From F23-B02 sp963620985 (GTDB taxonomy: Bacteria; Bacillota; Clostridia; Oscillospirales; Oscillospiraceae), in assembly GCA_963620985.1 (NCBI GenBank), contig CAVFCI010000001.1, positions 1-64,000 of the forward strand: 64,000 nucleotides of DNA, given 5' to 3'. Shown piece after piece: positions 17,244 to 26,101 of this stretch; the stretch's first letter is position 1; each line of letters starts with the position of its first letter. The notes beneath the pieces are model-generated. The model made no database searches. It saw only the letters and a list, made by a program, of their open reading frames with translations, and was not told where the DNA came from. The position numbers were made by a program, and so were the translations under genes.

Positions 17244-17273
17244 TTGTGTTAACATATGCCCGTATGATATAAT
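17244..17273 (+). promoter_or_regulatory. Promoter of the iron-sulfur flavoprotein-hypA unit
   Basis: TTGTGT (17244-17249), 18 bp, then TATAAT (17268-17273), about 65 bp before the start codon. Confidence 0.65.
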
Positions 17274-17336
17274 GTTAAAGACCTGACTAAGATTAAGAAT
17301 GAACGAATAAGGTAAAGGAATAAGGAAGGAGCAAAT

Positions 17337-20066
17337 ATGGCAAGAGAAAAAATAGCAGCGCTCGGTAAGAAGATAACCGACCGTGTGCCGCAGAAGCTCG
17401 GACTTGAGAAGATCACCGAGACAGACCCCGAATACTACGGCCTTGAATGCGTCATAACAGACGAGGAGGCCGACATTGCGCTGGCAATGGATGTCCGCAA
17501 GCCCACCACTCCCGAAAAGCTTGCGGCAAAGACGGGCAAGCCCGTCGAATACCTCCGCGAAAACATGGACATTATGGCCAACAAGGGACTTCTGGAGTAT
17601 AACTACGATACTCCCGACGGCAGCCGTCAGTATGTTCTGCCAATCTTCGTCCCCGGCTCTGCCGAGCTCATGAACATGAACCTTGAGCAGGTAGAGAAGT
17701 ATCCGCAGATAGCAAAGTTCTTCGAGCGCATGGCCTTCCTGCCGCTGACGAAGATCACCCCGCTCGTGCCTCCCGGAGGCAACGGCATAGGCATGCACGT
17801 TATCCCTGTCGAGAAGGCGATACCGGCGACAAACGAGTCGGTCAGCGTCGAGCATATCTCCCACTGGCTCAAGAAGTACGAGGGTCAGCTCGGTGTCGGC
17901 TACTGCTCCTGCCGTAATGCGATGCGCATCATGGGCGAGGGCTGCGGCGAGATGCAGGAGGAGCTGTGCATAGCCGTCGGCACCTTTGCAAGATACTGCA
18001 TCGAGACCGGCAAGGGTCACGCCATCACCTATGAAGAGGCAATGCGCATTCTTAAGCGCTCAGAGGAAAACGGCTATGTCCATCAGATAACCAACATCGA
18101 CGGCGAGGACAAGATATTCGCCATCTGCAACTGTGCGCTCGGCTCCTGCTTTGCTCTGCGCACCTCCCAGCTTTTCAACACCCCCAATATGTCCGCCTCC
18201 GCATACCGTGCGCACGTCGATAAGGAAAAGTGCGTGGCCTGCGGCAAGTGTGTCGAGGTCTGCCCCGCGGGCGCTGCCAAGCTCGGTCAGAAGCTCTGCA
18301 CCAAGGACGGCCCTGTCGTATATCCCAAGCAGCCTCTGCCCGATGACAATCACTGGGGCGAGCATATGTGGGATCCCGATTACAAGAACAACAACCAGAA
18401 AAACTGCCACGAGAGCGGCACTGCTCCCTGCAAGACGGCCTGCCCCGCGCACATCGCCGTTCAGGGCTACATCAAGATGGCCGGCGAGGGCAGATACCTC
18501 GACGCTCTCAAGCTCATAAAGCAGGATAACCCCTTCCCTGCAGTCTGCGGCAGCATCTGCAACCGCCGCTGTGAGGATGCCTGCACCCGCGGTCAGCTCG
18601 ACCGTGCGGTAGCCATCGACGAGATCAAGAAGTTCATCGCCGAGAAGGAGCTGAGCGAAAAGACCCGCTACATCCCCGAAAAGCGCCGTCATAAGACCCC
18701 CGATACCGACTATGTCGAGAAGATCGCCATCATCGGCGCAGGCCCTGCCGGCATGAGCTGCGCTTACTATCTGGCGGAAATGGGCTACTCAAACGTCACC
18801 GTTTTCGACCGCAACCCGATCCCCGGCGGCATGCTGACCCTCGGCATCCCGACCTTCCGCCTCGAGCGCAAGGTCATAAACGCCGAGATCGACGTGCTCA
18901 AGAAGATGGGCGTCAAGTTCAAGTGCGGCGTTGAGGTAGGCAAGGATATCACCATCGCACAGCTGCGTGAGCAGGGCTATAAGGGCTTCTTCGTCGCCAT
19001 CGGCGCGCAGAGCATGGCAAGGCTCGGCATCCCCGGCGAGGAGCTCAAGGGCGTGTACGGCGGCATTGATTTCCTGCGTGAGGTAAATCTCGGCAACAAG
19101 GTCGAGCTCGGCAAGAAGGTCGCGGTTATCGGCGGCGGCAACGTTGCAATGGATGTTGTACGCACGGCTGTCCGCCTCGGCGCTGAGGAGACCTACATAG
19201 TCTACCGCCGCTCCGAGAACGAGATGCCCGCAGACAAGGAAGAGGTCGCCGAGGCAATGGCCGAGGGCGTTAAGTTCTGCTATCTCAACGCACCTGCCGA
19301 GATCACCGGCACGGCAGCCGGAAAGGTCAACGGCCTGAAGGTCGAGATCATGGAGCTCGGTGAGCCCGACGAGAAGGGCAATAGAAAGCCCGTCGGAACC
19401 GGCAAGTTCAAGACCTTGAAGGTCAACTCCATCATTGCAGCCATCGGTCAGACCGTTGACTGGGGCACGCTCGATGTCGGCGAGCTCAAGACCGCTGCAA
19501 AGGGCAAGGCAGTGGCAGACCCCGTGACCCTCCAGACCGCACAGAGCGATATCTTCGTCGGCGGCGACTGCTACACAGGCCCCAAGTTTGCCATCGACGC
19601 TATCGCGGCAGGCCGCGAGGGTGCCATCAGCCTGCACCGCTATGTCCATGAGGGACAGAGCCTGACCCTCGCCCGCAATCCGCGTGACTTCTACGAGCTG
19701 GATAAGGACAATGTCGTTATTGACATCAACTGCTTCGACGCGCCCGTGCGTCAGGAGGTAAAGCACGATCCTCGCAAGGCAAAGACCATGAAGAACGACC
19801 GCATCACCTTCACCGAGGCCGAGGTCAGGGCGGAAGCAAGCCGCTGTCTGGGCTGCGGCGTGTCGGTCGTCGATCAGAACAAATGCATCGGCTGCGGCCT
19901 GTGCACCACCCGCTGCGAGTTTGACGCTATCCACCTGCACCGCGATCACCCCGAGGCAAGCAAAATGGTCAACAGCGACGACAAGTACCTGCCTCTGGCC
20001 GTATACGCGGCAAAGCGCGGCGTGAAGATCAAGATCAAGGATCTCAAGGAAAAATTCGCAAAGTAA
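17337..20066 (+). CDS. Large FAD/NAD(P) iron-sulfur oxidoreductase, GltD-like with extra N-terminal domain
   Basis: A 909-residue cytosolic flavoprotein. Order: a winged-helix-like segment (about 30-100); a cysteine-rich region (GYCSCRNAMR, CNCALGSC); a 4Fe-4S site CVACGKCVEVCP (about 300); the GltD-type helical iron-sulfur domain (CKTACP, CGSICNRRCEDAC); an FAD Rossmann fold IIGAGPAGMSCAYY (about 465); an NAD(P) Rossmann fold VIGGGNVAMDV (about 600); and C-terminal CIGCGLCTTRC. The core resembles glutamate synthase small subunit and NfnB, but no glutamate synthase large subunit is near. An electron-transfer or bifurcating role is inferred. It has an AAGGAG site and is co-transcribed with hypA (21 bp). 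Confidence 0.85.
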   Translation: MAREKIAALGKKITDRVPQKLGLEKITETDPEYYGLECVITDEEADIALAMDVRKPTTPEKLAAKTGKPVEYLRENMDIMANKGLLEYNYDTPDGSRQYVLPIFVPGSAELMNMNLEQVEKYPQIAKFFERMAFLPLTKITPLVPPGGNGIGMHVIPVEKAIPATNESVSVEHISHWLKKYEGQLGVGYCSCRNAMRIMGEGCGEMQEELCIAVGTFARYCIETGKGHAITYEEAMRILKRSEENGYVHQITNIDGEDKIFAICNCALGSCFALRTSQLFNTPNMSASAYRAHVDKEKCVACGKCVEVCPAGAAKLGQKLCTKDGPVVYPKQPLPDDNHWGEHMWDPDYKNNNQKNCHESGTAPCKTACPAHIAVQGYIKMAGEGRYLDALKLIKQDNPFPAVCGSICNRRCEDACTRGQLDRAVAIDEIKKFIAEKELSEKTRYIPEKRRHKTPDTDYVEKIAIIGAGPAGMSCAYYLAEMGYSNVTVFDRNPIPGGMLTLGIPTFRLERKVINAEIDVLKKMGVKFKCGVEVGKDITIAQLREQGYKGFFVAIGAQSMARLGIPGEELKGVYGGIDFLREVNLGNKVELGKKVAVIGGGNVAMDVVRTAVRLGAEETYIVYRRSENEMPADKEEVAEAMAEGVKFCYLNAPAEITGTAAGKVNGLKVEIMELGEPDEKGNRKPVGTGKFKTLKVNSIIAAIGQTVDWGTLDVGELKTAAKGKAVADPVTLQTAQSDIFVGGDCYTGPKFAIDAIAAGREGAISLHRYVHEGQSLTLARNPRDFYELDKDNVVIDINCFDAPVRQEVKHDPRKAKTMKNDRITFTEAEVRAEASRCLGCGVSVVDQNKCIGCGLCTTRCEFDAIHLHRDHPEASKMVNSDDKYLPLAVYAAKRGVKIKIKDLKEKFAK

Positions 20067-20087
20067 GCACATCGGAGGAAATATCCC

Positions 20088-20432
20088 ATGCATGAGCTCG
20101 GAACTGTATTTTACGTCATAAAGGAAGTCGAGAAGCTCTGCGACGAGAACAGCCTCACAAAGGTCGGAAGCGTCACGCTTCAGATAGGCGAGGTCAGCGG
20201 CATCATACCGGAATACATCGTCGATTGCTGGAACTGGGCCGTTAAGGAGTCCAAGTACATGAAGGAGGCCGAGCTGAAGGTCGAAAAGCTTGAGGCGGTG
20301 ACCTTCTGCGAGGACTGCAAGCAGACCTATCCTACGGTGAAATACGCAAAGGTGTGTCCGTATTGCCAGAGCGAGAACACCTACCTCGTCACCGGCAACG
20401 AATACATAATAAAAGAGATCGAAGCAATGTAA
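20088..20432 (+). CDS. hypA: Hydrogenase nickel-incorporation protein HypA
   Basis: A 114-residue nickel metallochaperone for [NiFe]-hydrogenase or urease maturation. It starts MHELG, whose His2 is the nickel ligand, and carries the zinc site FCEDC and VCPYC (about 71-95). The length is normal. The start has a CGGAGG site. No hypB, other hyp genes or hydrogenase subunits are in the window, so it either serves a cluster elsewhere or has been recruited by the flavoprotein upstream. Confidence 0.93.
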   Translation: MHELGTVFYVIKEVEKLCDENSLTKVGSVTLQIGEVSGIIPEYIVDCWNWAVKESKYMKEAELKVEKLEAVTFCEDCKQTYPTVKYAKVCPYCQSENTYLVTGNEYIIKEIEAM

Positions 20433-20436
20433 AAGC

Positions 20437-20470
20437 AAATCCTCCCGTTCAGCCGAACGGGAGGATTTTT
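20437..20470 (+). terminator. Terminator of hypA (left copy of the duplicated hairpin)
   Basis: A stem TCCTCCCGTTC with GAACGGGAGGA and T5 lies 4 bp after the hypA stop codon. The right-hand copy at 20708-20741 faces the 3' end of cysS. Confidence 0.88.
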
Positions 20471-20741
20471 CCATCCTGTCAAAAATGCTTTTTGACAGGC
20501 TATCAAACGAGAGCCATTGCGTTGGGCTCTCGTTTGAATGGCTTGCGGCTCGAGGCAGCGCACTCGCTGTGCGCCGTGGGCACACAACTCGCACGTTTGC
20601 GAGCCGAGATGTATTTTCTCCGACGCACATGTCGCCGGAGAAAATCAATTTAACTTTATTTGCGCCTGCGGGCGCAAACTCTGCGAGGCTTTTTTGCAGC
20701 AAAATGTAAATCCTCCCGTTCAGCCGAACGGGAGGATTTTT
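20437..20741. repeat. Hairpin-rich element copy D with 34-bp flanking direct repeats
   Basis: A 237-bp element (20471-20707) lies between two identical 34-bp repeats (20437-20470, 20708-20741), each a complete terminator (stem TCCTCCCGTTC / GAACGGGAGGA plus T5). Inside are at least five hairpins: 20475-20499, 20504-20536, 20546-20606, 20613-20645 and 20659-20678, and a weaker one at 20681-20699. The first hairpin (CTGTCAAAAA, then TTTTTGACAG) resembles the last hairpin of copy C. Convincing coding potential is absent. Confidence 0.85.
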
Positions 20742-20762
20742 GACTTAAAAGAGACTTCTTTA

Positions 20763-22217
20763 TCAGGCTCTTTTCCACTTCGCACCGTTGGGGATATCCG
20801 TGACCTCGATGCCCTGAGCCTTCAGCTCGTCGCGGATGCGGTCGGCCTCGGCAAAGTTCTTGGACTTCTTCGCCTCGGCGCGCGCCTTCAGAAGCGCCTC
20901 GACAGCTTCGTCCTGCTCGCCGGTCTCGGAGATGACGGTAAATTCGCTCGTGCCGGAAACGGCCTGCTTTGCAAGCTCTTCGCGCCGTGCACCGGCCTTT
21001 TCGATGAGGCTGAGGCTCAGAACGCGGTCAAAATCCGCGATAACGGCAAGCTTCGTGTCGTCGTTCGTGCTGTATTTGAGCACGTCGTACAGAGCAGTGA
21101 CGGCAAGCGAGGTGTTCAGATCGTTGTCCAGCGCGGCGGAGAACTTCGCCTTGAGCGCCGCAAATGCATCCCCGTCAACAGCCTCGCCTGCGGGCTTGAG
21201 TGCCGCAATGCGGTTGATGAGCTTGTTATATGTGCCCTGCGCGTTATCGAGGTTTTCCCAGCTGAACACGAGCGACTTGCGATAGTGGCTCTGCAGGCAG
21301 AACAGACGGTAGGCGAGGGGATCGTAGCCCTTTTCCTCCAGCAGCGAAACAGTGAGGAATTCGCCCTTGGACTTGCTCATCTTGCCGGAGTTCGTGTTCA
21401 GGTGCAGGACATGCATCCAGTAGTTGCACCATTTGTGGCCGAGGTAGGACTCGGACTGCGCTATCTCGTTGGTGTGGTGCGGGAAGGCATTGTCGATGCC
21501 GCCGCAGTGGATGTCCAGATCCTCGCCGAGGTGCTTCATGGATATGCCGGAGCACTCAATGTGCCAGCCGGGATAGCCCACGCCCCAAGGCGAGTCCCAT
21601 TTGAGCGCCTGATCCTCGAATTTGGACTTGGTGAACCACAGCACGAAGTCGTTCTTGTTGCGCTTATTCACGTCCTCCTCAACGCCCTCGCGCACACCGA
21701 CATCGAGATCGTCGGCATTGAAGTCGTTGAAAATGTAGTAGCGATCAAGCTTGGAGGTGTCAAAATACACGTTGCCGCCGGCAAAATAGGCGTAGCCGGT
21801 GTCCATGAGCTTGGTGATTATCTTGATATACTCGTCGATGCAGTTGGTCGCGGGCTCTACAACGTCGGGGGTCTTGATGTTGAGCTTTGCGCAGTCGGAG
21901 AAGAAGGCGTCGGTGTAGAATTTGGCTATCTCCATGACGGTCTTGTGCTCGCGCTTTGCGCCCTTGAGCATCTTGTCCTCGCCCTCGTCCGCGTCGCTGG
22001 TGAGGTGACCGACGTCGGTGATGTTCATGACGCGCTTGACATTATAGCCTGCATAGCGCAGATACTTTTCAAGCACGTCCTCCATGATGTACGAGCGCAG
22101 GTTGCCTATATGCGCAAAGTGATACACCGTCGGGCCGCAGGTGTACATCTTGACTATGTCGGGATGATTGGGAACAAAGTCCTCTTTCTTTCTTGTTGCC
22201 GAATTATAAAGCTTCAT
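20763..22217 (-). CDS. cysS: Cysteine--tRNA ligase
   Basis: A class I synthetase charging tRNA-Cys. The HIGH motif appears as HIGN in YHFAHIGNLRSYI, KMSKS is in GKMSKSKGEF, and the zinc-binding CGPTVY and HIECSGI elements are present. At 484 residues it is near the family's usual length. The ATG at 22215-22217 is preceded by AAGGAG; the open frame runs on into the T-box terminator and is not coding there. It is transcribed alone from a T-box-controlled promoter. Confidence 0.97.
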   Translation of the reverse strand: MKLYNSATRKKEDFVPNHPDIVKMYTCGPTVYHFAHIGNLRSYIMEDVLEKYLRYAGYNVKRVMNITDVGHLTSDADEGEDKMLKGAKREHKTVMEIAKFYTDAFFSDCAKLNIKTPDVVEPATNCIDEYIKIITKLMDTGYAYFAGGNVYFDTSKLDRYYIFNDFNADDLDVGVREGVEEDVNKRNKNDFVLWFTKSKFEDQALKWDSPWGVGYPGWHIECSGISMKHLGEDLDIHCGGIDNAFPHHTNEIAQSESYLGHKWCNYWMHVLHLNTNSGKMSKSKGEFLTVSLLEEKGYDPLAYRLFCLQSHYRKSLVFSWENLDNAQGTYNKLINRIAALKPAGEAVDGDAFAALKAKFSAALDNDLNTSLAVTALYDVLKYSTNDDTKLAVIADFDRVLSLSLIEKAGARREELAKQAVSGTSEFTVISETGEQDEAVEALLKARAEAKKSKNFAEADRIRDELKAQGIEVTDIPNGAKWKRA

Positions 22218-22224
22218 AATATAC

Positions 22225-22455
22225 TCCTTTTGAAAAATAAAGCCTCTCATGGCCTTGACCATGAGAGGCGTAGCTTACGCGGTTCCACTCTCTTTTGTAG
22301 CTTGCGTGCCTTAACGCGGCATACGCGGAGGCATTTCCTCCTCCGAGGCTCCCGGACGCATTTCCTTCTTGTCACCGCAGCCGCGCTCTCAGCAAATGCG
22401 CGGCATCTCTGGACGGGTGAGGGGAGAAGTACTTCTTCCGTTCAGCGCCAATAGA
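22225..22455 (-). promoter_or_regulatory. T-box leader of cysS
   Basis: On the minus strand AGAGTGGAACCGCG (22278-22291) is followed by a terminator stem (22242-22252 with 22259-22269) and TTTATTTTT. The variable T-box base is A, which pairs with discriminator U of tRNA-Cys. TGC triplets are present in the stem I region, but I could not fix which one is the specifier. Confidence 0.92.
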
Positions 22456-22484
22456 ATATTACCATTGAGTACGGCTTGTGTCAA
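22456..22484 (-). promoter_or_regulatory. Promoter of the cysS T-box transcript
   Basis: On the minus strand TTGACA (22479-22484), 17 bp, then TAATAT (22456-22461), directly downstream of pgsA. Confidence 0.85.
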
Positions 22485-22511
22485 GTAAACGATGATCAAG
22501 CTGCCAGCCAT

Positions 22512-23045
22512 TTAATTGCAGTGCTTGAACACGCCGATGTTTTTGACGAAATACTCGATGCCGGAGTACAGCGTCGTGGCAAGGATGAGCACCCAGCATA
22601 TGACGGCGACGGTCTCAGGCGCGGGGAACCATGCCTGAGTCGCAATGATGAGTATGCCGAGGGCGACCATAGTAACGCCGGTCTTTATCTTGCCCGACCA
22701 TGCCGCTGCAATGACGATGCCCTGCTCGACGGCCAGAAGCCGCAGACCCGAAACGCCGAACTCGCGCAGCAGAACGACGGCAACGACCCAGCCCGGCATG
22801 AGCCCGACCTCGACAAAATAGCACATTGCCGCAAGCACGAGCATCTTGTCCGCCAGAGGATCCATGAATTTGCCGAAATCGGTAACAAGATTGTACTTTC
22901 TCGCTATCCTGCCGTCAACGAGGTCGCTCAGACAGGCGATTATGTAAACCGCAAGCGCCAGATACGGAAGCTCGAGGTACAGCAGCACCATGAAAACGGG
23001 AACAAGAATTATTCTGCCGATGGTAATTTTGTTGGGTAGGTTCAT
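22512..23045 (-). CDS. pgsA: CDP-diacylglycerol--glycerol-3-phosphate 3-phosphatidyltransferase
   Basis: A 177-residue membrane enzyme making phosphatidylglycerol phosphate, the first step to phosphatidylglycerol. The CDP-alcohol phosphatidyltransferase signature spans residues about 45-75 (SDLVDGRIAR, then DFGKFMDPLADK), matching D-G-x2-A-R...G-x3-D-x3-D. Four to five hydrophobic helices are visible. The start at 23043-23045 has a GAGGAG site and lies 4 bp after rimO. It is the last gene of the recA-containing operon. Confidence 0.95.
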   Translation of the reverse strand: MNLPNKITIGRIILVPVFMVLLYLELPYLALAVYIIACLSDLVDGRIARKYNLVTDFGKFMDPLADKMLVLAAMCYFVEVGLMPGWVVAVVLLREFGVSGLRLLAVEQGIVIAAAWSGKIKTGVTMVALGILIIATQAWFPAPETVAVICWVLILATTLYSGIEYFVKNIGVFKHCN

Positions 23046-23049
23046 TGAT

Positions 23050-24366
23050 TTACTCCTCCTCACCGATAAGGTTTCCGTCGTCCGAAACGGCGATGATGTG
23101 AACATTTACGATCTCTCCCTCGCCGCCGCGGCCAGTGAAGAACACAAGGCCGTCGATATCCGGAGAATCATAGCAGCTTCGACCGATCCACACGCCGTCC
23201 TCGTCATGCTCTGTGCATATGACGGGGAGCGTCCTGCCGACGAGCGAGGCCGCAAAATCATCCATTATCCGAGCCTGAATATCCATAATGAGCTCGGCGC
23301 GGCGCTGCGCCTCCTCAAAGGGAACATGCTCCATTTTCGCGGCCGGCGTGCCCTCCTCGGGGGAGAAGGGGAAAACTCCGGCGCGCTCGATCTTTGCTTC
23401 GAGCAGGAAGCTGCACAGCTCCTCAAACTCAGCCTCGCCCTCGCCGGGCAGACCAGAGATAAGGCTCGTGCGAAGGACAAGGCCCGGAATGCGGCGGCGC
23501 AGCGTTTTGAACAGCCTGCGTATATCCTCGCCCGTGCCGTGCCGGTTCATGGCTCTGAGTATTTTGTCGTTTATATGCTGTATGGGTATGTCCAGATATT
23601 TTACTATCTTTGGGTTAGACGCGATCTCGTCGATGAGCTCGTCGTCAAACTGGTCGGGATAGGTGTAATGCAGCCTTATCCACTCAACGCCGTCTATCTC
23701 GCTTATCCTGCGGCAGAGCTCGGCAAGGCAGCGCCTGCCGTAAAGATCGGTGCCGTAGCGCGTTATGTCCTGCGCGATGACGATGATCTCCTTAACGCCG
23801 TGAGCTGCCAGCTCACGCGCCTCATCGACGACGTTTTCAAGCTCCCTTGAGCGGTATCTGCCGCGTATGTACGGTATCGCGCAGAAGGCGCAGAAGTTAT
23901 CGCAGCCCTCGGCGATGCGCAGATACGCCCATGAAGGGCCTGTGCTCACGACTCGCGGTATCTCGTCCACGGGAGAGCTGTTGTCGGCAAAAAGGCTCAC
24001 GGGCTTTTCCTCGAACACCGCGTCCACCGCCGTTACTATATCGCCGAAGCTGCCCACGCCGAGGATGGCATCCACCTCCGGCAGCTCCTCGGTGACGGCA
24101 TCGCGGTAGCGCTCTGTGAGGCAGCCGGTGACTATGATCTTGCCGAGCCTGCCCTCGGCCTTGAGCCTCGCCATTTCGAGTATCGTGTCTATCGCTTCGC
24201 TCTTTGCCGCGTCTATAAAGCCGCAGGTGTTTATTATCACGGCATCCGCCCCCTCGGGAGAGGGCGCGAGCGCATAGCCCGCTTCGCTGAGCAGATACAG
24301 CATCTGCTCGCTGTTAACAAGATTTTTTGCACAGCCCAGAGAGATTAGGGCAATCGTCCTATCCAT
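23050..24366 (-). CDS. rimO: Ribosomal protein uS12 methylthiotransferase RimO
   Basis: A radical-SAM methylthiotransferase acting on an aspartate of ribosomal protein S12. The N-terminal UPF0004 domain has Cys in SLGCAKNLVNSE, INTCGF and VTGCLTERY for one 4Fe-4S cluster. The radical-SAM motif is CDNFCAFC (about residues 154-161). A C-terminal TRAM domain follows. The length of 438 residues is normal. It starts directly after recX and precedes pgsA. Distinguished from MiaB by SLGCAKNLVNSE. Confidence 0.96.
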   Translation of the reverse strand: MDRTIALISLGCAKNLVNSEQMLYLLSEAGYALAPSPEGADAVIINTCGFIDAAKSEAIDTILEMARLKAEGRLGKIIVTGCLTERYRDAVTEELPEVDAILGVGSFGDIVTAVDAVFEEKPVSLFADNSSPVDEIPRVVSTGPSWAYLRIAEGCDNFCAFCAIPYIRGRYRSRELENVVDEARELAAHGVKEIIVIAQDITRYGTDLYGRRCLAELCRRISEIDGVEWIRLHYTYPDQFDDELIDEIASNPKIVKYLDIPIQHINDKILRAMNRHGTGEDIRRLFKTLRRRIPGLVLRTSLISGLPGEGEAEFEELCSFLLEAKIERAGVFPFSPEEGTPAAKMEHVPFEEAQRRAELIMDIQARIMDDFAASLVGRTLPVICTEHDEDGVWIGRSCYDSPDIDGLVFFTGRGGEGEIVNVHIIAVSDDGNLIGEEE

Positions 24367-24975
24367 TCAGTAATCACCTTGAGTATCAAATTCGTTGAGC
24401 GCGTGTTTTATCTGATCCCATGAGTAGCCGCGCCGGAACAGCGCGTCGGAGACCTTTTTGACCTGCGCCCTGTCATTGGGATCGGAGAGCCTTGCGCGGA
24501 TAAAGCGCTCAAGATACGCATCCTGCTCCGGCAGCTGCTCCATTGCCTCGTCCCACATTTCACGCGGAACGCCGTGCCGCCGCAGCTCCTGCCGTATGCG
24601 CGAGGCACCGTAGCCCTTGGCGGCGTAGTGCCGCACTACGCTTCCGGCGTACTCCGCGTCGTTTATAAGTCCCATCCGGCACAGCCACTCGGCGCATTCC
24701 TCGGCGTTTTCGGGTGTTTCACCTTTTTCGACGAGCTTTTTCCTGAGCTCCTCACGCGAGACGGGACGGGCGTTCAATATCCTCAGCGCCCGCGCCTTGG
24801 CCATTGCAAGGCCGGAGGCCGAGACAAGCTCGTTAAATGCGCCCTCGTCAAGCTCCATGCCGGAGCGGATAAAGCGCTCGGTCATGATGCCGAGGGTGGT
24901 TTTGAGCTCCGTGCCGTCGGAGAATATGAGCGTAAAGCGCTCGGGCGATGTCTGTTTTATCTCACGCAGCGTCAC
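24367..24975 (-). CDS. recX: Regulatory protein RecX
   Basis: A 202-residue RecA modulator composed of three-helix RecX repeats. Typical parts include RPVSREELRKKLVEKGE, AEYAGSVVRHYAAKGYGASRI and the C-terminal KVSDALFRRGYSWDQI. RecX usually limits RecA filament growth. It begins 5 bp after recA and ends against rimO, so it is translated in the same operon, the classic recA-recX arrangement. Confidence 0.93.
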   Translation of the reverse strand: MTLREIKQTSPERFTLIFSDGTELKTTLGIMTERFIRSGMELDEGAFNELVSASGLAMAKARALRILNARPVSREELRKKLVEKGETPENAEECAEWLCRMGLINDAEYAGSVVRHYAAKGYGASRIRQELRRHGVPREMWDEAMEQLPEQDAYLERFIRARLSDPNDRAQVKKVSDALFRRGYSWDQIKHALNEFDTQGDY

Positions 24976-24980
24976 GCTTC

Positions 24981-26081
24981 TCAGCCTTCAAAATCGTCGG
25001 CGGAGATATCCACCGCACGGCCTGACTTGTGGGCGGCCTTGCGCGCCTGCGGGCTCATGAGCTTGTATGCATTGTCGCGTATCTGCTGCTCGAGATTATC
25101 GCATACCTCGGGATTTTGCAGCAGGTATTCCTTGACTGCATCCCTGCCCTGAATGCGCTGCTCACCGACCGTGAACCAAGCGCCCGCTTTGTCGATGAGC
25201 TCGAGCTTAACGCCGAGATCGACGATCTCGCCGACCTTGGATATGCCCTCGCCGTACATGATATCAAACTCCGCCTCCTTGAACGGGGGAGCACACTTGT
25301 TCTTTATGACCTTCGCCCTCGTGCGGTTGCCGATCATCTCGCCGCCGACCTTCAGGGTCTCTATCCTGCGCACGTCGATGCGGACCGAGGCGTAGTATTT
25401 GAGCGCAAGACCACCGGGAGTGGTCTCGGGATTGCCGTACATTACGCCGATCTTCTGGCGAAGCTGGTTGATGAATACGACGGTGCAGCCGTTTTTGGAT
25501 ATGCATCCGGCCAGACGGCGCATGGCCTGCGACATGAGCCTTGCCAGCGCACCGACGACGGAGTCGCCCATCTCGCCCTCAAGCTCTATGCGGGGGATGA
25601 GCGCCGCGACCGAGTCAACGACAACAACGTCCACCGCGCTTGAGCGCACGAGGCTTTCGGTTATATCCAGCGCCTGCTCGCCGGTATCCGGCTGCGAAAT
25701 GAGCAGACTGTCGATATCCACGCCAAGAGCACGGGCATAGGCCGGCTCGAGGGCGTGCTCGACGTCAATGTACGCCGCCTCGCCTCCGGCCTTCTGGGCC
25801 GCCGCAACGACGTGCAGCGCAAGCGTCGTTTTACCCGAGGCCTCGGGACCGTAGATCTCGATGATCCTGCCCTTGGGAACGCCGCCGATGCCGAGGGCGA
25901 GATCCAAGGACAGCGAGCCTGTTGACAGCGCCTCGACGTTCACGGGGATATCGTCGCCCAGACGCATGATCGCGCCCTTGCCGTAGTTTTTCTCGATCTG
26001 CGCTATGCAGGTCTCAAGAGCTTTTTTCTTGTCGCTTGCCTGAGAGTGCGTGGAGATGGGAGCTTTCTTTTTTTCAGCCAT
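24981..26081 (-). CDS. recA: Recombinase RecA
   Basis: An ATP-dependent strand-exchange protein and coprotease for LexA-type repressors. Walker A GPEASGKTTLAL and the loops VVVDSVAALIPRIELEGE and INQLRQKIGVMYGNPE are intact. At 366 residues it is slightly longer than usual, through an N-terminal Lys/Ser-rich extension of about 20 residues. The start at 26081 is preceded by AGAGGTAAAAG. It lies between prmC (20 bp) and recX (5 bp). I saw no clear LexA box; its promoter may be upstream in the operon. Confidence 0.98.
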   Translation of the reverse strand: MAEKKKAPISTHSQASDKKKALETCIAQIEKNYGKGAIMRLGDDIPVNVEALSTGSLSLDLALGIGGVPKGRIIEIYGPEASGKTTLALHVVAAAQKAGGEAAYIDVEHALEPAYARALGVDIDSLLISQPDTGEQALDITESLVRSSAVDVVVVDSVAALIPRIELEGEMGDSVVGALARLMSQAMRRLAGCISKNGCTVVFINQLRQKIGVMYGNPETTPGGLALKYYASVRIDVRRIETLKVGGEMIGNRTRAKVIKNKCAPPFKEAEFDIMYGEGISKVGEIVDLGVKLELIDKAGAWFTVGEQRIQGRDAVKEYLLQNPEVCDNLEQQIRDNAYKLMSPQARKAAHKSGRAVDISADDFEG

Positions 26082-26101
26082 TTCTTTTACCTCTGCTTAT
26101 A

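Noticed and set aside
16471..20432. A complete hydrogenase maturation cluster
   Set aside because: Only hypA is present; no hypB-F or structural subunits were found in the window.
20354..20653. A 99-codon frame inside element D
   Set aside because: It crosses the terminator and all hairpins, lacks a start site and changes with the hairpin sequence; a repeat translation rather than a protein.
18789..20702. A 637-codon open frame on the minus strand under the iron-sulfur flavoprotein and hypA
   Set aside because: Antisense to genes with clear family motifs; its first part is a translation of element D. Long antisense frames are common here because of GC-rich third positions.
20538..22454. A 638-codon open frame on the plus strand over cysS and its T-box
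   Set aside because: Antisense to cysS with intact synthetase motifs, and it begins inside element D.
24981..26101. LexA (SOS) box before recA
   Set aside because: I looked for a CGAACxxxxGTTCG-like site in the short gap and saw none; recA seems to depend on the upstream operon.
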